Origin: an uncultured Bacilli bacterium
GTDB taxonomy: Bacteria > Bacillota_I > Bacilli_A > RF39 > UBA660
Reading direction: 5' to 3'
Length of the DNA stretch: 64,000 nt
Assembly (NCBI GenBank): GCA_947632085.1
Contig: CANRNY010000013.1
Location: forward strand, 1-64,000
Shown here: in pieces, positions 49,511 through 63,227 of the stretch
Layout: the number at the start of each line of letters is the position of its first letter
Numbering within the stretch: the stretch's first letter is position 1
The notes under the pieces: generated by a model
Told to the model about the DNA's origin: nothing
What the model saw: only the letters and a program-made list of their open reading frames with translations
The model's database searches: none
Translations under genes and position numbers: made by a program

Positions 49511-51883
49511 GTGTGTAGTGTGATGAAGATGACACAGGACTTAACAGAATTATTAGAAAGATTATATAATCTAAAGGGAGAAGACAATGTAATTATCGCG
49601 AAAATAAAAAAGGAAATTAAAGCGATAGAAGATCATATTGTTGAAGAAGCGGAAAAACAATCTCGTAATGAAGTTACAAAGGTTGAAACTGAAAGTCAAC
49701 TTTCTATTTTTGTGACCCAAAAAGAAGCTTTTTGTTCAACATTTATGGGAATTGATAATGATACATTTAGTGCTTTAGGTGCAATTGGCGTTGATTTAGA
49801 TATCTCTAATATGTTAGAGAAAATTGAAGAAAAATCACCAGCTTATTGTGCAGAATTAGATGATAAGATTGCTGAAGCAGCAAAAAATATTGAAGATGCT
49901 AAGGCAGCAAGAGATAAATTTAATGATGAACTAAGCAAATTAAATGAGAATTTAGATTCCGCTAAAAATGATAGAGAAAAATTAGTAAGCTTACTTGAAC
50001 AAAGTTTATCACCAAATGTTGTTGAAAGAGAATCTTTAACAGCTAAGTATGCTAAGGATATAATTAATAATTTTAGTGTATTCTCTTCTAGTGAGACTTC
50101 AGCTTTAGCTAAAGTTATATTATTCCCTGAGGATGGCTTAATTGAATTTGATGAAACTTATGATGAAAAAGAACATAAAGACTTTAGTGAAGAAGTAGAA
50201 GATAATGAAACTCCTGTTTCACCAGAACCTGAACAAGTTGAAGATAAGGAAGAAAATGTTACATTAGATAGTAATGTTGATAATACTTTTGATACATATA
50301 AAAAGGAAAATGAAGGCGTTAGTGAAGATTTAGCTTCTCAAACATATCAAGATATAGTAAAAGAAGATGGTGAACCTACACAAGTATTAGATATTACTAG
50401 TTTAAATGCTCATGAAGAAAATGAGGAAGTAGTTGAAGATATTGCTCCTATAAATGAACAATCTTTACTTGAATTTAATTTAAAAGAAGAACCAATTATT
50501 TTATCTTCAAATAAAGAAGAAAAAGTATTTGAAGCTGAAAATGAAGAAAAAGTAGAAGAGGAAGTAACACCAGAAGAAAAAACTGAAAATACTGAAAATA
50601 CTCCAGAAACTCAAGAAACAGTAGAAGAAGCAGAAGTAGATCAATATAGTGAATTAAAAGAAAAATTAGAAAATATTGGTTTAGAAGTTAAAAAGTTTGA
50701 AGATAATAATGATGATATTAATGTTGTATTAGAAGCGTTAAATAGTGTAGATACTAAACATATAGAAGAAAACTATGAATTATTAAGAAGTTTAAATATT
50801 GAAGATAATGCAATTTATCAATATAGAAATAATCATATTTATTTAGCTGATAAAGATTTAAATAAGAAAGTTACTTTATTAAGAGCTAAAGGTGTTAGTG
50901 AACATAAAATTAAAGAATTAATACTTAATGTTGATAGTGGATTTAAAGAAGATTATCAAGTATTAGAAGAACGTATTACCACAATTGAAGAAACTAGTGA
51001 AAAAATAAGTGATGATAATATTCATTTATTATCATTAGATACGAAGAAATATAATGAAAACTTAAATATATTAGGTGATAATGGTTTTGAATTAGATGAT
51101 AAAGATTTAAGAAATTATCAATATGTATTATATAATTCTAATAATGTTAAAGATGATGTAGAAGTATTAAAGAATTATTTAATGTCTATTCAAAGAAAAA
51201 ATGGTAAATATGCTTTAGGAGCTTTCTTTAAGGATTCTAAAGAATTACTATTTGATATCGATGATATTATTGAAGCTAAGTTGGAAGATTTATTTGAATA
51301 TCCTGAAATACTTTCAAATCGAGCAGATACTTTAATTGCGAGAAGTAGATATGCTTTAGCACATAATGAGTCAATTTTTGAAGATGAAGAAAATGGTTCA
51401 TTTAATAAGAATATTGTTGATGGACTTAAATTCTATAGAACATATCATCAAGATGTTAATGAATATATGCCTCGTGATAGAAAAGAAGTTAATAGCTCAT
51501 TAGAATCATTAATAGATGGATGTAAGGAAGCTGTTGATACTTTAAATAATTATTATGAAGAAACTACTGTATTTAAAGATATTGAATTAAATGATAATGA
51601 AACTGAAATGCTTAATAAGTTAAAGAATTTATTAAAAGAAAAATTAAATATTTCAGAATATGGTTATTATACATATTTAGTAGATGATATACCTGTTTCT
51701 AAGAATAAGATAGAAAGAAATTTAGCTATCTTAGTTAAGAATAAAGGTTCTGTAGAGGGAATGGAAAAGGTTTTAATACTAAGTGCAATGTTATATAATT
51801 TAAGACAATCTGATGATATATTAAAACAATTAACTGATTCTTATGATAATAATAATTCCTCTAAAGATGGAGGCGAAGAATAA
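49511..51883 (+). CDS. large acidic coiled-coil protein, unknown function
   Basis: 790 aa, E/K-rich with coiled-coil and acidic linker. Confidence 0.65.
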   Translation: MCSVMKMTQDLTELLERLYNLKGEDNVIIAKIKKEIKAIEDHIVEEAEKQSRNEVTKVETESQLSIFVTQKEAFCSTFMGIDNDTFSALGAIGVDLDISNMLEKIEEKSPAYCAELDDKIAEAAKNIEDAKAARDKFNDELSKLNENLDSAKNDREKLVSLLEQSLSPNVVERESLTAKYAKDIINNFSVFSSSETSALAKVILFPEDGLIEFDETYDEKEHKDFSEEVEDNETPVSPEPEQVEDKEENVTLDSNVDNTFDTYKKENEGVSEDLASQTYQDIVKEDGEPTQVLDITSLNAHEENEEVVEDIAPINEQSLLEFNLKEEPIILSSNKEEKVFEAENEEKVEEEVTPEEKTENTENTPETQETVEEAEVDQYSELKEKLENIGLEVKKFEDNNDDINVVLEALNSVDTKHIEENYELLRSLNIEDNAIYQYRNNHIYLADKDLNKKVTLLRAKGVSEHKIKELILNVDSGFKEDYQVLEERITTIEETSEKISDDNIHLLSLDTKKYNENLNILGDNGFELDDKDLRNYQYVLYNSNNVKDDVEVLKNYLMSIQRKNGKYALGAFFKDSKELLFDIDDIIEAKLEDLFEYPEILSNRADTLIARSRYALAHNESIFEDEENGSFNKNIVDGLKFYRTYHQDVNEYMPRDRKEVNSSLESLIDGCKEAVDTLNNYYEETTVFKDIELNDNETEMLNKLKNLLKEKLNISEYGYYTYLVDDIPVSKNKIERNLAILVKNKGSVEGMEKVLILSAMLYNLRQSDDILKQLTDSYDNNNSSKDGGEE

Positions 51884-52170
51884 TGAATTATTTAATTAAT
51901 TTAGGTTTTCCAGAAGATATTGTAGAAGTTTTAAATCATAACTTACCAGAGTGTGTTATTAATGAAATTAAGAAGAATGAAGATATAGTTACTACTAATA
52001 TTAATTGTTTAAAGAAATTAGGTATTACTAACTATGTTGATGCATTTGCTAATTTCTATAATATGTTTTTAATCGATACTAAAACTTTTGATGATATTTT
52101 CTCTAAATATGACAATGAAGATTTAATTGTAAAGTTAGAGAAAAATGTCGCAATTATGGAATATTTATAG
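51883..52170 (+). CDS. small hypothetical protein coupled to upstream gene
   Basis: TAATG overlap with 49511-51883. Confidence 0.6.
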   Translation: MNYLINLGFPEDIVEVLNHNLPECVINEIKKNEDIVTTNINCLKKLGITNYVDAFANFYNMFLIDTKTFDDIFSKYDNEDLIVKLEKNVAIMEYL

Positions 52171-52291
52171 AAAGGGATTTATCCCTTTTTTCTTTTTTTA
52201 TTTATGTAAACAAAAGTTCGTTTTTTGATGTAAAAATGCTATCAATAAATTTAAGGACATGTTATAATAAAAAAAGGAAGCAGGAAGCAAT

Positions 52292-54382
52292 ATGAATTAT
52301 TTATACGGACTTAATGAAAAACAATTAGAAGCTGTTAACCATATTGATGGCCCTTGTTTAGTATTAGCAGGTGCTGGTAGTGGAAAAACAAGAGTTTTAA
52401 CAACAAGAATTGCTAATTTAGTTGATAAAGGAATACCTTCTTATAATATATTAGCTATTACTTTTACAAATAAAGCAGCTAAAGAGATGAGAGAAAGACT
52501 TGATAAATTATTACCTAGTAATAATGCTTTTGTTGGGACTTTTCACTCTTTAGGGGTAAGAATTATTAGAGAAAATGCACCAATTTTAGGGTTAGATCGA
52601 AATTTTTCAATCGTAGATAGTGATGATGTATTAACAATTATTAAAAAGATTATGAAAGATAATGATTATGATCCTAAATTAACAACTCCAGCTTATATTA
52701 GAAATAAGATTAGTACGATAAAAAATGAGATGTTAACTAATGATGAAATATCTAGATTATTTAATACAGCACAAGATAAAGTAGCAGTAAAAGTATATTA
52801 TGAATATATGGATGTTTTAGCTAAGAATAACTCAGTAGATTTTGATGATTTACTTAGATTACCAGTTAAATTGTTTATGGAAAATAAAGATATTTTAGAG
52901 AGTTATCAAGATAAATTTAAATATATATTAATTGATGAGTATCAAGATACTAATGAAGTACAATATAAATTATCAAAATTGTTAGCACGTAAATATAAGA
53001 ATATTTTTATTGTTGGTGATCCTGATCAATCTATTTATATGTTTAGAGGAGCTAACTTTAGAAATATTCTTAACTTTGAAAAAGATTATAAGAATGCGGT
53101 AGTTATTCCTTTGGAAGAGAATTATCGTTCGACTAAAAATATTTTAGATACGGCTAATTCAGTTATTAAAAATAATAAAGAAAGAAAAGAAAAGAATTTA
53201 TGGAGTAGTAATGGGGAAGGTAGTAAGACTAAGTATTTAAGGGCTTATGATGATAAACATGAGATACAATTAGTTTTAGATGAGATAAAGAGATTAGTTG
53301 ATGAAGGATATCATAAGAATAATATAGCTGTTTTATATCGTACTAATGCCCAAGCACGTTTAGTTGAAGAAATGTTTTTAAAAGCTAATGTACCTTATAA
53401 AGTAGTAGGTAGTTATTATTTCTATTCTCGTAAAGAAATTAAAGATTTAATTTGTTATTTAAGGTTAATACTAAATAATGATGATGAAATTAGTTTAAGA
53501 AGAGTAATAAATGTGCCTAAAAGAGGTATTGGTGAAGCAACATTAGCTAAGTTAGAAAAAGAAGCTAGAGAAAATGATACTTCAATGTTTAGGGTTATTA
53601 GTAAAGGTAAGGAACAATTATTTAAAGAATTAATATTACACTTAACTAAAGAAGCTGATAATCATTCTTTAACAGAATTAATAGATATTATCTTAGATGA
53701 AACGGGTATTAGAGAAGAATATCAAAATGATAATACTTTAGAGAGTGAATTAAGATTAGATAACTTAGAAGAATTTAAATCTATTACGAAGACTTTTGAA
53801 GAACGTACTGGTTCAGTTAATTTAGCTGATTTCTTAGAAGAAATAAGTTTAATTGCGGATATTACTGAACATCAAGAAGAAGATAATGATGTTGTTACTT
53901 TAATGACGATTCATAGTGCTAAAGGATTAGAATTTGACGTAGTTTTCTTAATAGGTATGGAAGATGGTATATTTCCTCATCAAAACTCTTTTACAGAAGA
54001 AGGGGGATTAGAGGAAGAAAGAAGACTATGTTATGTAGGTATTACAAGAGCTAAAGAAAAATTATATATTACTAATGCTAAAAGAAGAATGTTATATGGT
54101 AAAGATATTATGAATCCGCCAAGTAGATTTATTAAAGAGATAGATTCAAATTTATTAGATGTTGTAAATGATAAGATGATGTCTGAAGAAAAGATAAATC
54201 GTGAAGAGTTATATAGAAATAATGAAGATGTTGAATTTAAAGATGGCGATATAATTATGCATATGATTTATGGACGTGGAGTAGTTATTGAAGTTAAGGG
54301 AGATTTTTTAACAGTAGCGTTTGCGAAGAATTATGGAATAAAGAAATTATTAAAGAATCATAAAAGTATAAAGAAAATATAG
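52292..54382 (+). CDS. pcrA: ATP-dependent DNA helicase PcrA/UvrD
   Basis: LNEKQLEAVNHIDGPCLVLAGAGSGKTRVLT, DEYQDTNEVQY, VGDPDQSIYMFRGA, TIHSAKGLEFDVVFLIG. Confidence 0.96.
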   Translation: MNYLYGLNEKQLEAVNHIDGPCLVLAGAGSGKTRVLTTRIANLVDKGIPSYNILAITFTNKAAKEMRERLDKLLPSNNAFVGTFHSLGVRIIRENAPILGLDRNFSIVDSDDVLTIIKKIMKDNDYDPKLTTPAYIRNKISTIKNEMLTNDEISRLFNTAQDKVAVKVYYEYMDVLAKNNSVDFDDLLRLPVKLFMENKDILESYQDKFKYILIDEYQDTNEVQYKLSKLLARKYKNIFIVGDPDQSIYMFRGANFRNILNFEKDYKNAVVIPLEENYRSTKNILDTANSVIKNNKERKEKNLWSSNGEGSKTKYLRAYDDKHEIQLVLDEIKRLVDEGYHKNNIAVLYRTNAQARLVEEMFLKANVPYKVVGSYYFYSRKEIKDLICYLRLILNNDDEISLRRVINVPKRGIGEATLAKLEKEARENDTSMFRVISKGKEQLFKELILHLTKEADNHSLTELIDIILDETGIREEYQNDNTLESELRLDNLEEFKSITKTFEERTGSVNLADFLEEISLIADITEHQEEDNDVVTLMTIHSAKGLEFDVVFLIGMEDGIFPHQNSFTEEGGLEEERRLCYVGITRAKEKLYITNAKRRMLYGKDIMNPPSRFIKEIDSNLLDVVNDKMMSEEKINREELYRNNEDVEFKDGDIIMHMIYGRGVVIEVKGDFLTVAFAKNYGIKKLLKNHKSIKKI

Positions 54383-54400
54383 AAAAGAGGATGTGATTAA

Positions 54401-57300
<2,900 letters not shown>

Positions 57301-57416
57301 ATGTCAAAATTGACTAATATGTTTAAAAAAAACATATATTATATAAGACTCACTAATTGCTTATAAGCTTATAATGTAGTATAATTTAAATACCTATTAA
57401 AAGAGGTGGGATTTTA

Positions 57417-57923
57417 ATGAAAAGAATAAAAAAGTTTTATAGGGAGCATCGTGTGTTTACAATTTTAATGGCTATTATATTAGTTTGTATTGTTATAATT
57501 TCAACTATTCTTATCCAATGTTTTTATGTTGGTAAAGGTACAGATAAATATGGAGATCGCTTAGAGGGTATTGAAGAACATCAAATTAGTGATTCTAAAA
57601 TAAGTGATTACAAAGTTAACTTGGCAAATAATGCTAAAGTTAAAACTGTTGATTTAAGTATTGAAGGAAGAATTGTTTATATTAAAGTTACTTATGAAAC
57701 AAATTGTTCTTTAGAAGAAGCTGAAAGTATAGCAGCTAAATCTTTAGAGGGATTTACTGAAGATGAACAAGGATTCTATGATTTTAATTTGACTTTAGAG
57801 AAAGCTGCAACAAATACAAGCGATGGATTTTTAATATCTGGTGCTCATAATAAAAATGGGTCAGGTGTTTCATGGAATAATAATCGTGAAGTAGAAGCGA
57901 CAACTGAGACAAATGAGGATTAG
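57417..57923 (+). CDS. hypothetical membrane-anchored protein
   Basis: N-terminal TM; coupled to next gene. Confidence 0.65.
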   Translation: MKRIKKFYREHRVFTILMAIILVCIVIISTILIQCFYVGKGTDKYGDRLEGIEEHQISDSKISDYKVNLANNAKVKTVDLSIEGRIVYIKVTYETNCSLEEAESIAAKSLEGFTEDEQGFYDFNLTLEKAATNTSDGFLISGAHNKNGSGVSWNNNREVEATTETNED

Positions 57924-57926
57924 ATT

Positions 57927-59984
57927 ATGAAAAAAGGAAAGTCAACGAAAAAAATCGTTTTGATTGCCTTACTAGTAGTTATAGCAATAGCTAGTTTAGT
58001 AATTATAACGTTTAGTATTTTAAATGATGAAAATAAATTAACTGTCGAAGAAAAAGAGTGGATTACGCAAAATATTAATCAAGTACAAAATGTATATGTA
58101 CCTGTTAATTTAGATATATTTGGTAAGAATGGTACTGGTGTATTCTTTGATTATATTGGATATGTTGAAGAAGAATATGGAATAGATATAAATCCGATTA
58201 CTTATAATGTTGGAGAAAATGTTACTGATAGAGCTTTTATGATTACTTATGATAAAAAAGATAGTGATGTAGTGTTTTATACAGAACATTATGTAGTAGT
58301 AAGTAAAGATAAAAAGAATATTAATTCTTTAGTTCAACTATCTAATAGTAAATTAGGAGTTTTAGCTAATGATGAAAAATTAGTTTCTAAATACTTAACT
58401 GATACAAATAATGTAACAGTAACTCCTTATGAAACTTCTACTGATTTATTTAATGCTTTAGAAGATAATAGTAATATTGATTATGCGGTATTACCTTTAG
58501 AAGAAAATTTAACATCAATATTAACATCAAACTATACAATTGATTATCATATTAGTGATTTAAATAAATATATGGTTTTTAGAGTTAAAGAAAGTGATGT
58601 ATTTAGTGATATTATTAAAAAGACATTCTCTACTTATCAGGAAGAAGAATTAAGTAAATCTATAGATAAAAATGAATTATTAACTTTTACTAGTGCATTA
58701 TCTATTTCTGATAAAGAATTAGCTAATATGCAAGCTAAGACATATACATATGGATTTATTAATAATAGTCCTTATGAAGTATTAATGGGTGGATCTTATG
58801 GAGGAATAGTAAGTGAATATTTAACAAGATTTACTTCATTTAGTGAAACAGAGATTAATCCGGTAAAATATAAGAATTTTGCGAAATTTACTGAAGCAAT
58901 AGCTAATAATAAAATAGATATATTTTATAATTATTATAATTTAGATACTAAGTATCAACCTATTGATTCATTAATGAATATTTCTTTTGTTGTAGTAGCA
59001 CCTGAAGAAAATTCATTAGTAATGAATGCAATTACTTCATTAAGTGGTAAAGATGTTTATGTAAGTAAGAATAGTCTTTTAGAGAAGTATTTAATGAGTG
59101 TTGGTAATGTAAATGTTAATTCTTATTCTAATGATAAAGAGCTTAAGAAAGCTATTCGTGATAAGAGTATTATATTAATGGATAAAGAAGTATTTGAGTA
59201 TTATAAAAAGTCTCTTTTAAGTGAATATACTGTTAGATATAGTAATACTTTATCTGATACTTATAATTTTTATCTTAAAGATAATGATATATTTAGTTTA
59301 TTACTAGATAAATATGTTTCTACTTTAGATCCTAATGAAATAGTAACAAAGGGTGTATATAATCATACTTATACAGTTAATTCAGGTACTATTTTAGGTA
59401 GAATAGCTAAATACTCAGTTATTGTTATTATTGCCTTTATAATTATTCTTTATTTAGCTTATCGTTCAACAAAACGTATTAAAATAGCTAAGAAGATTAA
59501 AAAAGAAGATAAGATGAAATATATTGATCAATTAACTTCATTAAAGAATCGTAATTATTTAAATGAAAATATTAATAATTGGAATAAGAATACAATATAT
59601 CCACAAGCAACAATTATTATCGATTTAAATGAAGTACAAAAGATTAATGATACATTAGGTTATGAAGAAGGAGATTCACAAATTAAAGCAGCAGCTAATG
59701 TTCTTATTAAGACACAATTAGATAATACAGATATTATGAGAACTGATGGTAATGAATTCTTAATATACTTAGTTGGATATCAAGAAAAACAAGTCGTAAG
59801 TTATATTAGAAAATTATATAAAGAGTTAAAGAATTTACCTCATGAACATGGAGCAGCAATTGGATATAGTATGATATTAAATGATATGAAAACAATTGAA
59901 GACTCTATAAATGAATCTGTTGAAGATATGCGTACGAAAAAAGAAGAATTAGAAGATGGTTCAGATGAAAAGAAAGAATCATAA
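57927..59984 (+). CDS. periplasmic-binding-like sensor with TM and degenerate GGDEF-like domain
   Basis: TM YSVIVIIAFIIILYLAYR then YIDQLTSLKNRNYLNENI...IIIDLNEVQKINDTLGYEEGD...TDGNEFLIY. Confidence 0.8.
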   Translation: MKKGKSTKKIVLIALLVVIAIASLVIITFSILNDENKLTVEEKEWITQNINQVQNVYVPVNLDIFGKNGTGVFFDYIGYVEEEYGIDINPITYNVGENVTDRAFMITYDKKDSDVVFYTEHYVVVSKDKKNINSLVQLSNSKLGVLANDEKLVSKYLTDTNNVTVTPYETSTDLFNALEDNSNIDYAVLPLEENLTSILTSNYTIDYHISDLNKYMVFRVKESDVFSDIIKKTFSTYQEEELSKSIDKNELLTFTSALSISDKELANMQAKTYTYGFINNSPYEVLMGGSYGGIVSEYLTRFTSFSETEINPVKYKNFAKFTEAIANNKIDIFYNYYNLDTKYQPIDSLMNISFVVVAPEENSLVMNAITSLSGKDVYVSKNSLLEKYLMSVGNVNVNSYSNDKELKKAIRDKSIILMDKEVFEYYKKSLLSEYTVRYSNTLSDTYNFYLKDNDIFSLLLDKYVSTLDPNEIVTKGVYNHTYTVNSGTILGRIAKYSVIVIIAFIIILYLAYRSTKRIKIAKKIKKEDKMKYIDQLTSLKNRNYLNENINNWNKNTIYPQATIIIDLNEVQKINDTLGYEEGDSQIKAAANVLIKTQLDNTDIMRTDGNEFLIYLVGYQEKQVVSYIRKLYKELKNLPHEHGAAIGYSMILNDMKTIEDSINESVEDMRTKKEELEDGSDEKKES

Positions 59985-60903
59985 AAACTTTTTTCAAAGA
60001 TTCTGGGATGCTTTTTGGCGTCCAGAGATGCTTATATTACCTGGACAAATAGCTTTCTTTATCTTCTTGTCTATGGTACCAACAATAACTCTTATTGGTT
60101 ATGCTTGTTCTTATCTTAGATTATCTAATGATTTTGTTCAAACATTAATGTCTAATGTTTTAGGGGGAGATATTGCTGATTTAGTTACACCAATTATTAC
60201 TGCTACAGAAATAACACCTACATTCTTTATTACTTTAGGTGTAGGTTATTTCATAGCTAGTAATGGAATGGCTTCAATTATTGTGGCTTCAAATACAATA
60301 TATAATATAAAAGATTCAGGTTTCTTTAAGAGAAGATTAAAAGCAATAGTTATGGAATTAGTTATTGTTGTATTATTCTTATTCATTTTAATCTTTCCAT
60401 TACTTGGACAAAGTTTAATTAATTTAATACATTATTTTAATTTTGATGCCGAGACAACGTCAATTGTTGTAAATGTTTTACATTTCTTAAGTGGACCATT
60501 ATCTTGGGTAATTATTTTCTTATTTATTAAAATGATTTATACGATGGCTCCTGATAAGAAGATACCTAGTCGTAATGTAAATGGAGGAGCAATATTTACA
60601 ACAGCTGGATGGATATTAGTTACAATGGCTTACTCTTATTATATTGCGCATTATGCTAATTATTCTGTTTTTTATGGTAGTTTAGCTAATATAGTTATAT
60701 TAATGCTATGGACATATTTATTATCATATATATTAGTAATAGGAATGGCAATGAATTATCATGAAGAAATGGAAAAAACTGGAGTAATAGAAATAAATAA
60801 ATTAAAAGAAGAATTAGCTAATAGCGCTCCGATTATGGAAGATAAAACTATTAGTGATAGTAAAAAAGTAAATAAAAAGAAAAAAGATGAAAAAGAGAAT
60901 TAG
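59965..60903 (+). CDS. YihY/BrkB family membrane protein
   Basis: FWRPEMLILPGQIAFFIFLSMVPTITLIGYA; multi-pass; overlaps previous ORF by 20 nt. Confidence 0.88.
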   Translation: MKRKNHKNFFQRFWDAFWRPEMLILPGQIAFFIFLSMVPTITLIGYACSYLRLSNDFVQTLMSNVLGGDIADLVTPIITATEITPTFFITLGVGYFIASNGMASIIVASNTIYNIKDSGFFKRRLKAIVMELVIVVLFLFILIFPLLGQSLINLIHYFNFDAETTSIVVNVLHFLSGPLSWVIIFLFIKMIYTMAPDKKIPSRNVNGGAIFTTAGWILVTMAYSYYIAHYANYSVFYGSLANIVILMLWTYLLSYILVIGMAMNYHEEMEKTGVIEINKLKEELANSAPIMEDKTISDSKKVNKKKKDEKEN

Positions 60904-60925
60904 AAAAATAGATTCTCTTTTTCTA
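60890..60925 (+). terminator. intrinsic terminator
   Basis: GAAAAAGAGAAT...ATTCTCTTTTTC. Confidence 0.55.
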
Positions 60926-60971
60926 TGGAAATAAGTTATAAATTTAGTTATAATAAAAATTGGTGATAAAA

Positions 60972-63125
60972 ATGGAAGAGGTTATTAGTTTCCTAGTTTC
61001 TTCTCTAGGACTACAAGAAAAACAAATAAAAGAAGTATTAAATATGTTAGCAGAGGGAGCTACTATACCTTTTATAGCAAGATATCGTAAAGATAAGACT
61101 GGTAATTTAAATGAAGACCAAATAAGAGCTATTGAAGAACAATATAAGTATCAAGAAAATCTTTTAAATAGAAAACAGGATGTTATTAGATTAATAGATG
61201 AAAAGGGATTAATGACGCCTGAACTACAAGAAAGTATTATGAAATGTAATAAGTTAACTGAAGTAGAAGACTTATATCGTCCATATAAAGAAAAGAAAAA
61301 AACAAAGGCTTCTGAAGCAATAAAGAATGGTTTAGAACCATTAGCGAAGATGATAATGGCTTTTCCAGTTACGGGGTCATTAGAAGAGATGGCAAAGAAG
61401 TTTGTTAATGAAAATGTTAAAGATACTGATGCAGCTTTAGAAGGGGCTGGATATATTATAGCTGAATGGATAAGTGATAATGCAGCTTATCGTAAATGGA
61501 TTAGATATAATATCTTTAGTAATGGAACTATTACTTCTAAAATAAAAAAGAATGCGGAAGATCCTAATAAAACTTATGAGATGTATTATAGTTTTACTGA
61601 TCGTGTTAAGTATATTAAGCATTATCGTGTTTTAGCTTTAAATAGAGGTGAAGCAGAAAAAGTATTAAGTGTATCTATTGATATGGATAATGATGCTATT
61701 GAGTCTTATTTAGAAGGAAAACTTATTAAAAATAAAGATTCTTTTGTTGTAGAATTAGTTAAAAATAGTATTAAAGATTCTTTAAAAAGATTAATACTTC
61801 CTAGTATAGAAAGAGAAATAAGAGCGGAATTAACTGAGAAAGCAGAAGAAATAGCGATTGAAACTTTTGGAACTAATTTAGAACATTTACTTTTAACTAG
61901 ACCAATTAAAGGGATGACAGTTTTAGGTTTTGATCCAGGATATGTTAATGGTTGTAAATTAGCAGTTGTTGATCCTTCTGGGAAGTATTTAGATTCAACA
62001 GTTATTAAACCATTTATAAATGGTAGTAATCAAGATAAGTACATAGAACAAAGTAAGATAATAGTTAAAAATTTAATTGAAAAGTATAAAATAGATATTA
62101 TTTCAATTGGTAATGGTACTGCTTCACGTGAATCAGAAAAATTCTGTGCTGAATTAATAAATGAATATAAATTACCTTGTAAATATATTATTACTTCGGA
62201 AGCTGGAGCATCAATATATAGTGCATCTAAGTTAGCTATTGAAGAATTTCCTGATTTAGCGGTTGAAAAGAGAAGTGCAGTATCAATTGGTCGTCGTTTA
62301 CAAGATCCATTATCTGAACTGGTTAAAATCGATCCTAAAAGTATTGGTGTTGGGGAATACCAATATGATGTTAATCAAAAGCAATTAGGTGAAGCGTTAG
62401 ACTTTACAACTTCTAAAGTTGTTAACAGTGTTGGTGTAAATATTAACACAGCTTCAAAAAGTATTTTAAAATATGTATCTGGTTTGACAAAATCAGTAAT
62501 TGAAAATATTTATAAATATAAAGAAGAAAAAAAGATAACTTCAAGAGATGAAATAAAAATAATAAAGGGAATGACTGATAAAGTTTATGAACAATCAATA
62601 GGTTTTTTACGTATTCCAGATGGCACTAATCCATTAGATAAAACAGGAATCCATCCAGAGAGTTATGAGCTTACAAATAGCTTACTTAAAGCGATAAATC
62701 TTGATATTAAAGATATTAATACAGATGATTTTAAAGAAATATTAAAGAAACAAAATGCTTCTAAATTAGCTACAGAATTAAACTCAGATATTTATACAAT
62801 TCAAGATATAATAAAAGAATTATTAAATCCAGGATTAGATCCTCGTGATAAGTTAGAAGCACCTATTTTAAAAAGTGATGTTTTACATATTGAAGATTTA
62901 AAGGTTGGTATGGAATTACAAGGAACAGTAAGAAATGTTGCTTCATTTGGGGCATTTGTAGATATTGGTTTACATGATGATGGTTTAATACATATATCAA
63001 AAATGAGTAAATCATTTGTTAAGAATCCAAATGATATTTTACATGTTGGTGACATTATAACTTGTTATGTTGATAATGTTGATTTAGAAAAACAAAAAGT
63101 ACAATTAACCTTACTTAAAAATTAA
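60972..63125 (+). CDS. tex: Tex family RNA-binding S1 transcription accessory protein
   Basis: LAEGATIPFIARYRKDKTGNLNEDQIRAIEE, GFDPGYVNGCKLAVVD, VGVNINTAS, C-terminal S1 domain GTVRNVASFGAFVDIGLHDDGLIHIS. Confidence 0.96.
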   Translation: MEEVISFLVSSLGLQEKQIKEVLNMLAEGATIPFIARYRKDKTGNLNEDQIRAIEEQYKYQENLLNRKQDVIRLIDEKGLMTPELQESIMKCNKLTEVEDLYRPYKEKKKTKASEAIKNGLEPLAKMIMAFPVTGSLEEMAKKFVNENVKDTDAALEGAGYIIAEWISDNAAYRKWIRYNIFSNGTITSKIKKNAEDPNKTYEMYYSFTDRVKYIKHYRVLALNRGEAEKVLSVSIDMDNDAIESYLEGKLIKNKDSFVVELVKNSIKDSLKRLILPSIEREIRAELTEKAEEIAIETFGTNLEHLLLTRPIKGMTVLGFDPGYVNGCKLAVVDPSGKYLDSTVIKPFINGSNQDKYIEQSKIIVKNLIEKYKIDIISIGNGTASRESEKFCAELINEYKLPCKYIITSEAGASIYSASKLAIEEFPDLAVEKRSAVSIGRRLQDPLSELVKIDPKSIGVGEYQYDVNQKQLGEALDFTTSKVVNSVGVNINTASKSILKYVSGLTKSVIENIYKYKEEKKITSRDEIKIIKGMTDKVYEQSIGFLRIPDGTNPLDKTGIHPESYELTNSLLKAINLDIKDINTDDFKEILKKQNASKLATELNSDIYTIQDIIKELLNPGLDPRDKLEAPILKSDVLHIEDLKVGMELQGTVRNVASFGAFVDIGLHDDGLIHISKMSKSFVKNPNDILHVGDIITCYVDNVDLEKQKVQLTLLKN

Positions 63126-63154
63126 AAAAGATATTTACGTAATATCTTTTTTAT
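63125..63154 (+). terminator. intrinsic terminator
   Basis: AAAAAAGATATT-TACGT-AATATCTTTTTT. Confidence 0.7.
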
Positions 63155-63227
63155 ATGCTTTAAAATAAATAAAATATGGTATTTTGTGGTATAATAACTA
63201 ACGTAAGTTTATGAAAGAAGTGTCGGC

